The notes beneath the pieces were generated by a model. That model was not told the DNA's origin and searched no databases. It worked only from the letters and a program-made list of their open reading frames with translations. DNA of 64,000 nucleotides from Heliopora coerulea (lineage: Eukaryota; Cnidaria; Anthozoa; Scleralcyonacea; Helioporidae), in the NCBI GenBank assembly GCA_030142905.1, contig JASJOG010000035.1:1-64000 (forward strand), given 5' to 3'. Positions 34,340 through 45,278 of this stretch are shown here, one piece after another; the stretch's first letter is position 1; the number at the start of each line of letters is the position of its first letter. The position numbers were made by a program, and so were the translations under genes.

Positions 34340-35190
34340 TTCGAATTCAAAATGAGTATATGTATCTTTGATACGCTTCAGTTCTTCATGGAGAATCCTC
34401 GCACAAACGTTTGACTTGGTTCTGGCTTTAAAGATACCTGGTACGACTAGACCCACCTCTCATTTTTTTTACCACAAAAATCTACATAGACGATGTGTCT
34501 TTGCAATGCGTTAAGAAATGTTGCGACCAATCTTGAAAGTTCTATTGGAACGTGTCCTACCAAACGCACGTTGTTGGCGCAATCAGATAATTTGCTACCG
34601 GTATATTTATATACACCAACTTCATTTCAATCATACTATAACGCTTCAGCCCGGTTATCTTTTTCACAACGTAAGATTTCGCCTAGTGCTGGAGTCCACG
34701 TTTCTTTGTACACACGATGTCCTCTTATTGCGATAACTTTGGGTGAAGCAACTACCTGAAATATACGAAAAGAAACTTCGACGTTTCGAGCGAAGGCCCT
34801 TCGTCGGGAAGTTAGTAGGGCCTTCGCTCGAAACGTCGAAGTTTCTTTTCGTATATTTCAGGTAGTTGCTTCACCCAAAGTTATCGCATCTTGTTATCCT
34901 CGACTACCTACACTGGCACCCATTGCTCAAGATGTCCTCTTATTGCAGTTTTGAATTTGATCTGAAAGCACATTTCGTAATGACAAGAGCAAACAGTTCG
35001 TGCCATGTTTTGAATGAAGACAACTGATACTGTAACTGGAGAACGGAGTGTTTTCACTATACATGCACTATGCAGGGTGTAACTTAATAGTCTTGGCACT
35101 GTCATGTTTTTACGCGTTTTTGGCATGCGAGTTCTAGATTGAAACACTAACGTGTTGCCATCGGCAGCAACCTGAACCTCCCACAAGGGG
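34340..35190 (-). pseudogene. HIRAN-like domain gene inside the pogo element
   Basis: Read on minus, the upstream part (35186 to about 34931) contains QSRTRMPKTRKN, TVPRLLSYTLHSACIV and the segment ending TAIRGH. A 199-bp insertion intervenes and the frame resumes with VYKETWTPALGEILRCEKDN, later NNVRLVGHVPIELSRLVATF and, after a frameshift, LVPGIFKARTKSNVCARIL. The VYKETWxPxxGExLxC...E and VGHVP motifs match the HIRAN-like proteins common in cnidarian repeats. HIRAN domains bind DNA ends or stalled forks in SNF2 enzymes. Frameshifts and stops show it is dead. It is divergently oriented to the transposase (start near 35190 versus 35212), as if both once shared a promoter. The family call is from memory of motifs. 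Confidence 0.6.
34732..34930. mobile_element. Insertion with perfect 72-bp-arm hairpin and 16-bp target duplication
   Basis: Arms 34729-34800 and 34817-34888 are perfect inverted copies around a 16-nt loop (TCGTCGGGAAGTTAGT). The insertion is flanked by an exact 16-bp direct repeat GATGTCCTCTTATTGC (34716-34731 and 34931-34946), which interrupts the HIRAN-like frame. A CCGACGA...GCTCGAAACGTC segment in the hairpin resembles a degenerate hammerhead core, linking it to Penelope-like pLTRs (inference). Confidence 0.88.
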
Positions 35191-35841
35191 AAATTAAAAC
35201 AAAGTTACTCGATGTCCTTCAAAAAGGAAGCAATTGCTTTCGCGGAAACGACAAGTAACCGTAACGCCGCAAAGAAATTTAATGTTGATGTCAAACGAAT
35301 ACGCGAGTGGCTTCAGAAAAAAGCGGATATCATTGAAACTTGCGCAAAGGTAAAGGGGCAATGGAAGCAAAGACTAAATGGTGGTGGACGAAAGATTACA
35401 GACGAAGAACTGGAAGAACTCCTGTTGGAATGGATCCATGGGCGCCGATCCAGCGGTTTAAAAGTATCGCACAAATTAATCATGATAAAAGCTAAGTCTT
35501 TGCACGACGAAACATGCGACTAAAAAGATCAAGATCTCTTTGTTACCAGCAATAGATGGCTCCAAAAATTTATGCGCAGAAATGGATTGTCGTTGACAAG
35601 GAAAACCACACCTGCTCAGAAAGATCCTACCAGTCTTATTGACAAGTTAATTTCATATATTTTGCACGTGCGTCGATTTTCAAAAATGTTTAAGTATGAA
35701 TCATCTTGCATAATTGCCATGGACGAGACATCGGTATGGGACGACATGGTGTCAAACACAACAGTTGACGATGTTGGTGCAAAATCTGTATCACTGAAAA
35801 CCACTGGTCACGAAAAAGTTATGGTTTCTGCATGTTTGACG

Positions 35842-36216
35842 CAGTGGTGTAGTCCTGGAACTTTAACAAGGGGGGCTCACCAACACAGTGTCCTGAACAT
35901 CAAGGGAGGACCGAAAAAATGATAAACTTGAAAAATGCTATTTTTTTTATTTTTGTTAACAGTAATTCTGCAATTAATACTTAACAGTGTTTCTGTGTTT
36001 GTAAAAGGTAAAATATTAGGAATACAATCGCCACGATCAGTACTTGGGCGGCACATGTTATGGCCGACTAGAAATTACTGAAATCATTCTTGTTGGAAAT
36101 GACTGAATATCTTTACATAAATTTCACAGAACATTCAAACATGATTAAAGTTACACAATCTGCAAAAAATATATAGGGGGCTCAGCACCCCTGAGCCCCC
36201 CTCCACTACACTCCTG
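35842..36216. mobile_element. Non-autonomous hAT element inside the transposase
   Basis: 375 bp, starting CAGTGGTGTAGTCCTGG and ending CCACTACACTCCTG (inverted CAGNNGTGTAGT ends). An exact 8-bp duplication GTTTGACG flanks it (35834-35841 and 36217-36224). The element carries GGGGGGCTCA blocks near both ends. Confidence 0.94.
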
Positions 36217-36601
36217 GTTTGACGGCCAAAGCTGACGGGACTAAACTCAAGCCGATGATCGTCTTTCGAGGGGCTAAACGGGAAACAAAAGCTCTTGCAG
36301 AAGAGTTTAAGAATCGTTGCGTTGTGGCTAGCTCAAAAAACGCCTGGATGAATGAAGAACTCACGTTATTCTGGGTGCAACAAGTCTTGGGAGCTTTTTC
36401 ATTCAACAGATGTTTATTGGCGTGGGATTCGTTTGAGTGTCACATAATGGATAGGGTCAAGGAAGCCTCGAGACGAATCAATGTTGACCAAGTCGTAATT
36501 CCTGGTGGATGTACGAAGTATATTCAAGCACCCGACGTATGTTGGAATAAACCTTTCAAGGCAAAGGTTACAGAAATGTATGATGAGTCATGAGTGGATG
36601 A

Positions 36602-37096
36602 GCGAGGGCGTTCATCAATTTACATCAGGTGGAAATATAGGTCAGCGGCTGCATGGAACAAATTGCCTCGCGATATAGTTTCTGAGTATCAAACTCTATC
36701 TACGACAAGATTTAAAAATCTAATTGATCACTATTTCCAAAATTTAGAAAACAGTAATTGATAACGGCTTTAAGATTGTTCAAGACATTTCAGGACGACA
36801 CTTGTTTGACCTGCATGAATTTGGGCTTGTGTGGATTCTAAACACTTGTATGATGTTAATTGTTAGTTATGTTTGTATGTATTATTAATAATTGGTAGTT
36901 TGTAATGTAATTAGTATATTGATAGGTTGTAAATAAGATAGTTATTATGGGGTGAAGCTGATTAGTATGTAGGCTTTGCAATTTTTTGTAAATTAATAGG
37001 TTCTTAGAGCAAAGCACGGCCCATTGAAAAACAGCTTAGTGTGCTGAATGGCTACCGTGCATAAATAATCTTAAATAAATAAATAAATAAATAAAT
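36602..37096 (+). mobile_element. 5'-truncated LINE 3' end with (TAAA)n tail
   Basis: It begins with the C-terminus of a LINE reverse transcriptase (RWKYRSAAAWNKLPRDIVS ... TRFKNLIDHYFQN, stop near 36762). About 310 bp of 3' UTR follow, then a (TAAA)n tail at 37069-37096. A 4-bp ATGA duplication (36598-36601, 37097-37100) may be the target duplication. It splits the pogo transposase. Confidence 0.88.
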
Positions 37097-37681
37097 ATGA
37101 AGCCGCCAACAAGAACCATTATCCAATGGGTTCTTGAAGCGTGGTCGCAGTTGTCCACGGAAATGATTTCGAAATCCTTCAAAACAAGTACGCTTAACCT
37201 TCCGGTTGACGGATCTCAGGACAGCTGTATTCATTGCTTTAAGAGAGATCAGCCATGTGCAGCTGGCGCGACGCAACTTCAATCGCAGCTTTCGGTCTTG
37301 ACGGAAAGCGAACGGCCAGACCCTTTTAAAGACATCTCAGAATCTGACATTGAAGATGCTGTAGATGAAAATTATACAGTAGACAGCGAGGGAGAAGACG
37401 ATGACATAATTGACATTGACATTGTGTAAACATTTCGTAGTTACATGACATAAAAATTTTGGTTTTATTCTCATATTACAATGAATGTTTATATTTAAAA
37501 ACGCGATCTATTTTGCCGCATTTCGAGTTTGAACAGTATATGTTTGAAGTTTGTGCATATTGATTTCTGTATAAGGGTAATTAAACGCCCTTCTCTAACA
37601 AACGCCTCTCTCTAATAGACGCCTCCTTCTGAAAGTGTTTTTTTAAATAAACGCCCAGGGCGTTTAATAAAATAAATACGG

Positions 37682-40498
37682 TATTCCGTTCAACTGTTTC
37701 TGCAGTGTGATGACCTGCGAGGTGGCACTTGAAGAAAAGTAAAAACTGAACCGAGGTTACATCAAAACAAAAGGCGGACGCAAAACGGAACGAGCAGTTT
37801 TGCGATTGTTTTTTTTTTCCTTCTTGAATTTTTCCACTGTTCGAGTTAAGGAAAGGATTAAACATACGCAGAAAACTTTCAGTAACATACTAACATGCGA
37901 TTATTTAGCAATCAAACTTTAACTAAGACACAACAACTTGCGCTTTTTTCTTTTTTTTACACGAAACGTTCGGCATTTTAAGCACGTTTAAACATCCTCG
38001 AAACAATCCCGATTCTGAAATCTGTGAAGCGCTTTGAGTATTTACGTTCATCGTGGCCCTCCTTACCAAGGTCTGAATATTCGTGAAACTAAATACGTCT
38101 AAACTGAACCTAAATTGTCAGCCAATGTATACAAAAGAAAACTTTAAGAGTCGAAAAATGAATGCAACAAAAATGAATGTAATCAAAAGAATGTAACAAA
38201 AATCAGTGTGAGAAAAATCCATTGTAACATAAATGTAGGCGGGGTTGCCATTTCTGAGACATTACATTTTCAAAATTTTCTGTCAACCTCTGCAAGAACG
38301 TTGACCTCTTGCCTTTTATTTGGCATAAAATCGGATTTACCTGACTTTTTGGGCTTGATTTTGGCTTTCCCCTCATCAGAATGATTTGGCTTTTTTTTTT
38401 TAACACATTCTTGTCTCAGAGCATGTGTAGCAATGTAACATCCCTGCATAATTAAGTTTTGAGCAAGACGTCCGATTATGAATTAGGAAACCTCTTCCAC
38501 GTGTCCACTGAGTTAAAAAACACTCAAGAAAGCCAGAAAGGAGGAGATGTGGCAGTAGGAACAAGAACCCATACTTTCAAGCTCTCTGAATCTTTCAAAA
38601 GAGTTTTAACAACTCCAAGTTTATATGTAAAAAATGCTTTCTATGGCATTTCTTCTTCATCAGAATCGTCTGGAACATGACCGGTGCCTTGTTCTTTTTT
38701 TTTTTTTTTTTTAGCAGAGTACAACATTTAATGGTTGCTTAAACATTTTCTACATCAGTCCCTAACCTGTCTCTTTCTAATGAGTTAACAACAAGTGGCA
38801 TTCAACAGTTTTGTGACTAGAGTTCTACCTTGACGAGTATAATTGTCTGACATTAGCCAGAGGAAAATACTTGAGTACTCATTGTAAGTCAGGAAAGGGT
38901 TAAGTAATCAAAGCTGCATTTCCAAAATGTTATTTTGTAAAATTTCTAAAATACTTTCAATTGTCTTCCTATGTCACCTCAACATCACAATTAAAATTTT
39001 CACTTCAGTGTTATAATGGACATACAATCACTTGCCTTCAGTTCATGCTTGTACATCCCTTAAAACATTGCTGCTCGTACTGTAAATAGTACATAGGCAC
39101 TTCACTCAAGTTTAAAATAAACCTTCTGTAAGCGACTTCAATCATTACTTCATATACAAGAAAGTTAAAAAATTAAACTGAAAGTACAAAATCAATAAAT
39201 ATCTAAAATTTTTGAATAAAACAAAAACACTTGATAATTTTAGACATTTATCTTAACAGCTTTTGACTGTGTTCACCTATTTTAGTGAACATTATATGTC
39301 AATCATTTATTTGGAAACAATCAATTAACTGCTGAATGCATCTCTCAACCATTTGTGATTAAGCTGTGGTTATGAGGCAATTTCATAATAGCTATGGACA
39401 CTTTACTGCCCTTTCTTCTCAATTCAAGTGCCAAGAATCATGGGTAACTATTTAAGGAAAGAGCCAATAGTTCAACTTTGTCAATCAGCTCATCTAGTTG
39501 CTTCATGGCTGCAGGATGTTCATAAAGCCAGATAATTTTTTTATTATTGTTATGAAGACAGTTCAAGTTAAACCATGGGATAAGTTGTTTTATGTTAATT
39601 GTTATGACTCAAAATACCAGCAACTTTTACATGATCCAGCAATTTACAATGACTGACATTGCACTCACGTCCTCTGAGTCTCTCATGCTGCATACATTAT
39701 TATGACAGGTTTAACCTTTTCTTATGTTGGCAATTCAACATGACCCTGTTTCAGCCACATAACGAAATGGCTTTTCAGGTTGATGTTGATGATAATACTG
39801 GCACTTTTCCATGTGTGAAGACATAAATGGAGTTTCTGAATGAACCCACCAATTCACCTCAGTGAAAGCTGCTGTGAAAGACCAACACTATATGTATAAA
39901 AAACAAAATAAAGCAAAACTTGAGGATTGATAACAACACCTCCAAAAAACAACCAATCTTGTAATCAATTCAACCTTTTGTCATTGAGCCTTATTAACAC
40001 CTGGAATCTTCTTCCAATAAGTACTACAGTAAATCACCTCGAAATATTCAGAAAAAGAGAATGCAATTATACCAACAGGTGATGACATGGTGACAAGACT
40101 TAAAAGTTTCTGAGATTGTCAGAAAGAATTCCAGGAATAATTTTACTTTTTGCATGATTTTATTAGTTTTTCTAATTTTCTTTTAATTCGTCTTCTCTAT
40201 ATTTTCTTAATTTTCTATTTACAGGACCCTAATTGATTAAAGTACTTTGGTCTGCAATAGGTTTTTAATCCTGTATAAATAAATGTTATTTACTCATTAA
40301 GGAGCACAGGCACATATTAATATTTCACTCTGGCTAATGCCAGATGATTTTACTCACTAAAAGGACTAGCCCTGCCCCTCAATGAATTAACAGTAATGAT
40401 AATATCCTTGACATAAGTAAAACTAGTTTAGAACTTTTCCTACTTGGCAGAAATGGTATTTATAATTTTGTAAATGGTTTGAACCTGGGAGAATTGTG
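37682..40498. other. No gene identified
   Basis: AT-rich intergenic sequence with a poly-T tract at 38693-38713. A short plus-strand frame at 38459-38680 has no recognised relatives. A recurring motif resembling ACTCTGGCTAATGCCAGATG occurs near 40330 (see also 26035 and 40740). Confidence 0.4.
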
Positions 40499-40631
40499 AT
40501 ATGTTTGTGGAAGTTGATTGTCCAGGTTAGTGTAGCCTTGAGAAAGACTGTTGGTGGAAATGTCAGTCACTTCCACCAACAGTCTTTCTCAAGACTACAC
40601 TAACCTGGACGATCAACTTCCACAAACATAT
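40499..40631. repeat. 133-bp hairpin, ~61-bp arms
   Basis: The left arm starts ATATGTTTGTGGAAGTTGAT and the right arm ends with its inverse, with two or three mismatches and an 11-nt loop (ATGTCAGTCAC). There is no coding content. Confidence 0.93.
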
Positions 40632-40794
40632 TTATAATTTTATACATGATGTCATGATGTGGAGGTAGCCTCACTTAAAAAATGAAGGGAATCTCTGTTC
40701 TATTTTAACCCATCAAGGGGTAAGGGCACACTTTGGCATTTTACCCCAGCAAACACCTGGCAATTTTACTTGACAAATGGACTAGCCTGGTCCC

Positions 40795-40863
40795 TTAACT
40801 CTTTCACCGCCATGTTTCCACCCGGTTGTCGACTAAAGTCGACATTGGCGGTGAAAGAGTTAA
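40795..40863. repeat. 69-bp small palindromic element
   Basis: TTAACTCTTTCACCGCCA and its inverse TTGGCGGTGAAAGAGTTAA form the arms. An inner TGTCGACT/AGTCGACA pair forms a second stem. It is MITE-like and TTAA-ended. Confidence 0.85.
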
Positions 40864-40922
40864 TAAGTTAAAGTACATGCAACAATCCTTTGTCACAAAT
40901 CCCATCAAACAACTCTAGAGTA

Positions 40923-41492
40923 TCGTATTTCCCGTCATATAAGTCAATTTTCTAGGACCCAAAATTGACATCTGAAAGTCCACCTTGACTTATATAAAGG
41001 GTCATGAAATTGAGCAAAATTAGAGATCAGATATACTAGTCCCAGTCCTCTCAAAGACAAAGAAACGGCTGACCCTTTCGGCAACTGCATCACCATGGAA
41101 CAATTTCATGAAGTTTTCAATCAGTCTGATGATAGCAATGAAGAGTTTGAGGGATTTTGATGCACAGACATTTTAATATCCAGTGTTTATTCATCTACAA
41201 GACTAGTATACTAAAATATTTCACGTAAAGTAAATTGTAAGTAGCTTTAGTAAATACCGGTACTGTATGTGTAGTTTTTCTATATGAAAATAAGCTCCTA
41301 ATGATTAAAAAAATATGCTTTGAAAGATTTGCCATGTTATCAATGTTTCTGCGAACACTATTCTGTGTCTGGTAACTACTTAATTTAACAGACTTGACTT
41401 ATACAGGGGGTATTGTAAAAATCATTATATTTCAGTCAAAAAATAAGGGGTCAACTTATATCCCGGGTCGACTTGTACGCTGGGAAATACGG
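40923..41492 (+). mobile_element. Short Tigger/pogo derivative
   Basis: The ends TCGTATTTCCC and GGGAAATACGG are inverted and flanked by TA (40921-40922, 41493-41494). Inner subterminal sequences (TATAAGTCAA... and ...TTGACTTATA types) mirror each other. The internal stretch 41097-41160 reads MEQFHEVFNQSDDSNEEFEGF and a stop, typical of the acidic C-terminal tail of Tigger transposases. The rest of the transposase has been deleted, leaving a 570-bp internal-deletion derivative. Confidence 0.82.
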
Positions 41493-41643
41493 TATATAGA
41501 GGAACAAAATTAATATTTCATGACTAAAAATTAACTCATTCCTGATGATAGTGCAAGCCTGCACCTTTGTTCTAGCAACTAAAATGGTATGGCATTAGCC
41601 AGAATAAAACAGTAAATGGAGCTCCTGGGTAGGAATGAGTTAA

Positions 41644-42852
41644 CTACAGATATGTGATAGCACCAACCTTCTTATGAATCATCCAGGAAACAGATCCATC
41701 TTCATACAGCCTTTTTTTCCAGTGCACCAAAACAACACCTCTTTTTGGTAGTAAGTGGAATACAATGTGGTGCAATAGTTTGCAAGTCAAAGCTAAATTG
41801 CAGAGACTAAAACTATCCAGCCATTCACAAATCACTTCAAGTAATTCATGTGGAAGCCACATTAAATAGCAGTCCTTAGCATAATCATTAATGCTTTTGA
41901 ATGGTTTTATACCAAATGTTCCCAAGTGCTGGCTGAACACAACCTTTCCTTCTTGACTAGTAGGAAGAAGTCTGTACCTTACAAATGGACACCCATACTG
42001 GGCAAATGGACAACGTTGTTCCATCCATCCAAGCCCTCCATGGATATCACTGTGAACATTTTTAAAATGTGCAGAAAATTCATGTCGATGCAGGATTTGA
42101 CAGCAAGGTACTCGATACATGAAACTGTGTTTCAAAAATTTGGGAATAGTTTCAAGATTTATATTCAGACCCAACCCTGAATGTGTTTCTGGCAGTTGTG
42201 GGCATTCTGGAACTTCTTCTTCTTCTTTGTATTGAGCATCATCGATTTCCACTTCCTGAACCTTCATTTGGTCAGTTCCAGACGTTTTCATTTTGCTATA
42301 AGAACGTTTTAACCCCTTGATGACGCTCAATTCATTCATTGGAATTGCTGTTTTTTGAATCTCTTGTTTAATAAAGCGAGCCCTTTCGTAAGATAACTTC
42401 ATTGTCGGGTCGTGTCGTTCTGATGGTGTTTTTGACAACCCTCGTTTATATTTCTCCTGGCGAATCCTGTTGATAACTTTTTGGTCTCGTAAGGCCAACT
42501 CTACGTCCAGATGTCCTTTGATTAGGGCAGGGTTTCGCTGCACGAATGGCACCCATTTAAGACGCTCCTCAGAGTAAAGTGGATACCGACCCCACTCCAT
42601 GGTACAAAGAATCACATTAGCTGGACATTTGACGAGATGAGAACTAAGCCGCGACCGTACAACGTTGGCTGGACAACCATAATGTGAATTTATACAAGAA
42701 ATCCGTTCACTTTGGCAAACGTTGCGATGATCAGATATTTTGCAGCGATGCATTTCCATTCCACATCCCAACTCACATGTGACGACTGGACAGTCATAAG
42801 AGTATTTACACCGCATCATAACACAATTACGGCAGTGTTCATGTAAATTCAT
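41644..42852 (-). CDS. FBXO30: F-box protein with TRAF-type zinc finger (FBXO30/FBXO40-like)
   Basis: A single open exon of 402 residues. The N-terminus (about 1-90) is a Cys/His-rich TRAF-type zinc finger: HCRNC, CPVVTCELGCG, HRCKISDHRNVC and YGCPANVVRSRLSSHLVKCPA followed by EWGRYP, closely matching the start of FBXO30/40. The middle is Lys/Glu-rich with a VEIDDAQYKEEEEVPE acidic stretch. About residues 330-365 form the F-box (LPHELLEVICEWLDSFSLCN), and the end (VLVHWKKRLYEDGSVSW) is the family's conserved tail. F-box proteins recruit substrates to SCF (Skp1-Cul1) ubiquitin ligases. Human homologues are about 710-745 residues, so this one is shorter in the middle. The Met at 42852 directly precedes the finger and is preceded by a stop in frame. 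FBXO30 and FBXO40 cannot be separated here. Confidence 0.92.
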   Translation of the reverse strand: MNLHEHCRNCVMMRCKYSYDCPVVTCELGCGMEMHRCKISDHRNVCQSERISCINSHYGCPANVVRSRLSSHLVKCPANVILCTMEWGRYPLYSEERLKWVPFVQRNPALIKGHLDVELALRDQKVINRIRQEKYKRGLSKTPSERHDPTMKLSYERARFIKQEIQKTAIPMNELSVIKGLKRSYSKMKTSGTDQMKVQEVEIDDAQYKEEEEVPECPQLPETHSGLGLNINLETIPKFLKHSFMYRVPCCQILHRHEFSAHFKNVHSDIHGGLGWMEQRCPFAQYGCPFVRYRLLPTSQEGKVVFSQHLGTFGIKPFKSINDYAKDCYLMWLPHELLEVICEWLDSFSLCNLALTCKLLHHIVFHLLPKRGVVLVHWKKRLYEDGSVSWMIHKKVGAITYL

Positions 42853-44774
42853 TCTCCAAATTAATGTTCGTAGAGAGATATTTCGATATCTCTGAGAATT
42901 CCGTCCATCTGAGAATTTAGTCTACCTCCTCCATAGTCAGCCATGGTTTGCTTGACACCAGATTCCCGTCGAGCGGAAACAAAGACGCGGCCAATAAGGG
43001 CCAATACAGCGGAAAATGCGCGAATTTGTTTTTCACCAATTTTTTTTTGCTGTTCAATAAACGACGGAATTGTCGGGAAAATTGACACTGTAATTCTCTC
43101 ACCAGGTATCCAGTTTCAGGGATACAATGTGTACGACTTTTTTGTGCGCATCAATGGAAATTCCACTTTAATCAACTGTACAGCGAGGAATTTTTAAAAT
43201 TTACTTTGGCTTGTCTGCGCTTGGTTCTAAATAATGCGTAATTTGTTGGATGGTTGAATTGGATTTGTAACGGATAAACCTCTCAATCCGGGCCTTTTCC
43301 ATTCTCGCCTCAATTTTATCCTCAAAGGACTCTTGGAAAGGAATTGTTACGTGCCTCTTTGGCAAGTTTTGTACACATCATGCTGCGCTTGAACATAATT
43401 CTGGAATGGTCACAGCTCATAACCCCAAACTTGACAGAGAAGGAAAGCAATAGCGGGGATTTTAAGCTGGTTAGATAATATTAAAGACGTTTCCGGTTTA
43501 CCTCGTAATAGTATATGTCAAAAAATTTCTCGATTCTGATTGGCGAAGATCTGTGCAATTTCAAAGTAACTGAGCAGAAAAAGGAAAGACTAATCCACAC
43601 TGAATTACCCTGCGTGGCACTATATTACTTTTTTTCTGATAATTTTTAAAATATTTTTGAAAAGAGGCGAGAGGTAGGTTTACCACCACCAGGGAATGAT
43701 TCAACCCTAACCTTAACCCTAATCCAAACCCCATCCATTTTCCTTGAACTGGGCGAGCACGGCGCACTGAGGGTCATGGTAATCATACTTAGCTCCCATG
43801 ACATAATTATCGTGAGAACATGTCGTGCAACTGGCTGAAACCTCGCATCCAGACCCTCTTTCGTCAACGACCAAGGGTTTCCTCCACAGACCTTCGCAGT
43901 GTCAAAGGAAGATTACAATTAGGCAATAGTCAGCCAGATTTCGTAAAAATTTTGCGCGGACTAAATTTCCACTGGTAATGAGCTCGTCTTGTTTCAATCC
44001 ATATCTTGGATTTCTCAAGATGCTGATCTTCGCATTATATTTTGTTTTATATGTTGACTTATGAATAGTAAGGTTTTGAAGTTTTCCAGGCAGAGGGTGC
44101 CGCTGTTGTCTGAAGAAAATTTGAATATTTTACCGGAAGATTAATAACGTGATCATGCATGATCTGATCGGTGACATTTTTTGAAGTCATTCGCAGGCCC
44201 CAGTGAAAGTGTTTGCAGCCTTCCGACGAGACACCGCGAGGCCTGTGGAGGAGGCTAGTCCCTGCTCTTTCCTTTGCAGCCTGGCACCTAGCCTGCGTGC
44301 CGACTCCGCCTGAAAAAGAGTCCGCACGCAGGCTACCTGGATCTGGCCAACAAATCAAGTCAGGTAGCACGCAATGAATCCGGAAAGTATCCTGACCGGT
44401 TTTCTAATTACGCTTCTAAGCAAATCCAAGATGGTGGCAATATCTTTTCATTCATCAGTTGACCAGATTCACTGAACGATACCTTGTGCTGCGGTGTATC
44501 GTGGGAGGTTGCACTTACACGAGCATGCGCAAGTTGTGCTCGTAGCTTAGAGAAAAGCGGGAAACTTTTACGTGCTTTAAAAAGATACGCCCGCTGAAGA
44601 CACCTTCCCCGAACACAAAAAGACTTCTCAAAAAATTTTAGTCGGTATTTCGTGCAAGACTTCATTCATAACGTTCTAAAAAACTCTGAATTCACCAATT
44701 CACAATTCTTGCTCTTCACGTTCAAAAGCAGTGATGGATATACGGATCTTGCTTAGTTTTCTTTGGTCCTTACT
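42853..44774. other. FBXO30-like 5' flank; no further gene identified
   Basis: 42853-43100 is probably 5' UTR or promoter. At 43695-43730 there is degenerate telomere-like sequence (CCCTAACCTTAACCCTAATCC). At 44289-44335 an inverted repeat AGCCTGCGTGC...GCACGCAGGCT marks a small foldback repeat. No exon is recognised. Confidence 0.4.
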
Positions 44775-44935
44775 ACATAATACGTCTGTCGTATACAATT
44801 CGTCATGCTGGCGTATGGAATTACTGCTTGTGAGCACAATTCCTGCTAATTATTTGTCTGCTAATGTTGCAATACGTCCTCAAGACTCTTCTGACTAAAG
44901 CATATACATCAGAAAAAACAACATATGCTACAATC
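44775..44935. repeat. Copy A of an unidentified ~140-bp conserved block
   Basis: This block (ACATAATACGT...GTCG, CTGGCGTATG, GAGCACAATTCCTGCT, CAATACGTCCTCAAGACTC) recurs at 63663-63800 in the same orientation at roughly two-thirds identity. I cannot assign a function. Confidence 0.65.
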
Positions 44936-45278
44936 GCACCGTGTGTATCACGGTGGCACCGCGGACAAAAATAAAGAAAACCTTCAAAGACTGACGCATG
45001 CGCGAACCATTGGGCAGTGGTGTTGTTCCGCATTATTGCTATGGCGACGTCTAAAATAACGCGTCTTTTTCAGGTCTGGTCAAGTATGTTGCGTCCTGGG
45101 GTCCGGACCTTAACCCGATCGGAATTTGCTACTTGATGCTGGTCTAATTGAAGGGAGTATCATTTTAACTTTGCGAGAGACGACCATGAGTCGATCTTGA
45201 GTGGACCTTGACCACGATCGTGACTTTGCCTTGCGCAAAGCGGTATCTCCAGAACCACTTGTACCAGCCTACCATGCC

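Larger units (their letters stand above)
35212..37429 (+). pseudogene. pogo/Tigger-type transposase, disrupted
   Basis: The N-terminus is a pogo-like helix-turn-helix (FKKEAIAFAETTSNRNAAKK ... VKRIREW) followed by a CENP-B-type second HTH (GRKITDEELEELLLEWI). A TAA interrupts the same frame at 35521-35523. The DDE domain follows: IAMDETSVW (first Asp), then, after the hAT insertion at 35842-36216, FRGAKRETK, LAWDSFECH (second Asp) and VIPGGCTKYIQAPDV ... NKPF (third Asp). A short duplication near 36590 shifts the frame, and a LINE tail (36602-37100) splits the C-terminus. The last exon-like part (37097-37429) ends in an acidic tail (SEGEDDDIIDIDIV). Removing the hAT element rejoins the frame exactly. 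The protein would cut and paste the element at TA sites, but this copy cannot. Confidence 0.9.
34110..37681 (+). mobile_element. Complete pogo/Tigger DNA transposon (dead), with nested insertions
   Basis: The terminal inverted repeats CCGTATTTATTCTATTAAACGCC (34110) and its inverse (ending 37681) are flanked by TA on both sides (34108-34109, 37682-37683), the Tc1/mariner-pogo signature. Both ends carry several copies of a subterminal motif like CTCTCTAATAAACGCC. Inside are a pogo-type transposase on plus (35212-37429) and a HIRAN-like gene on minus (34340-35190). Three later insertions interrupt it: a hairpin at 34732, a hAT element at 35842 and a LINE tail at 36602. Confidence 0.92.

Noticed and set aside
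43690..43735. Telomere
   Set aside because: Only two or three degenerate CCCTAA units; an interstitial low-complexity patch.
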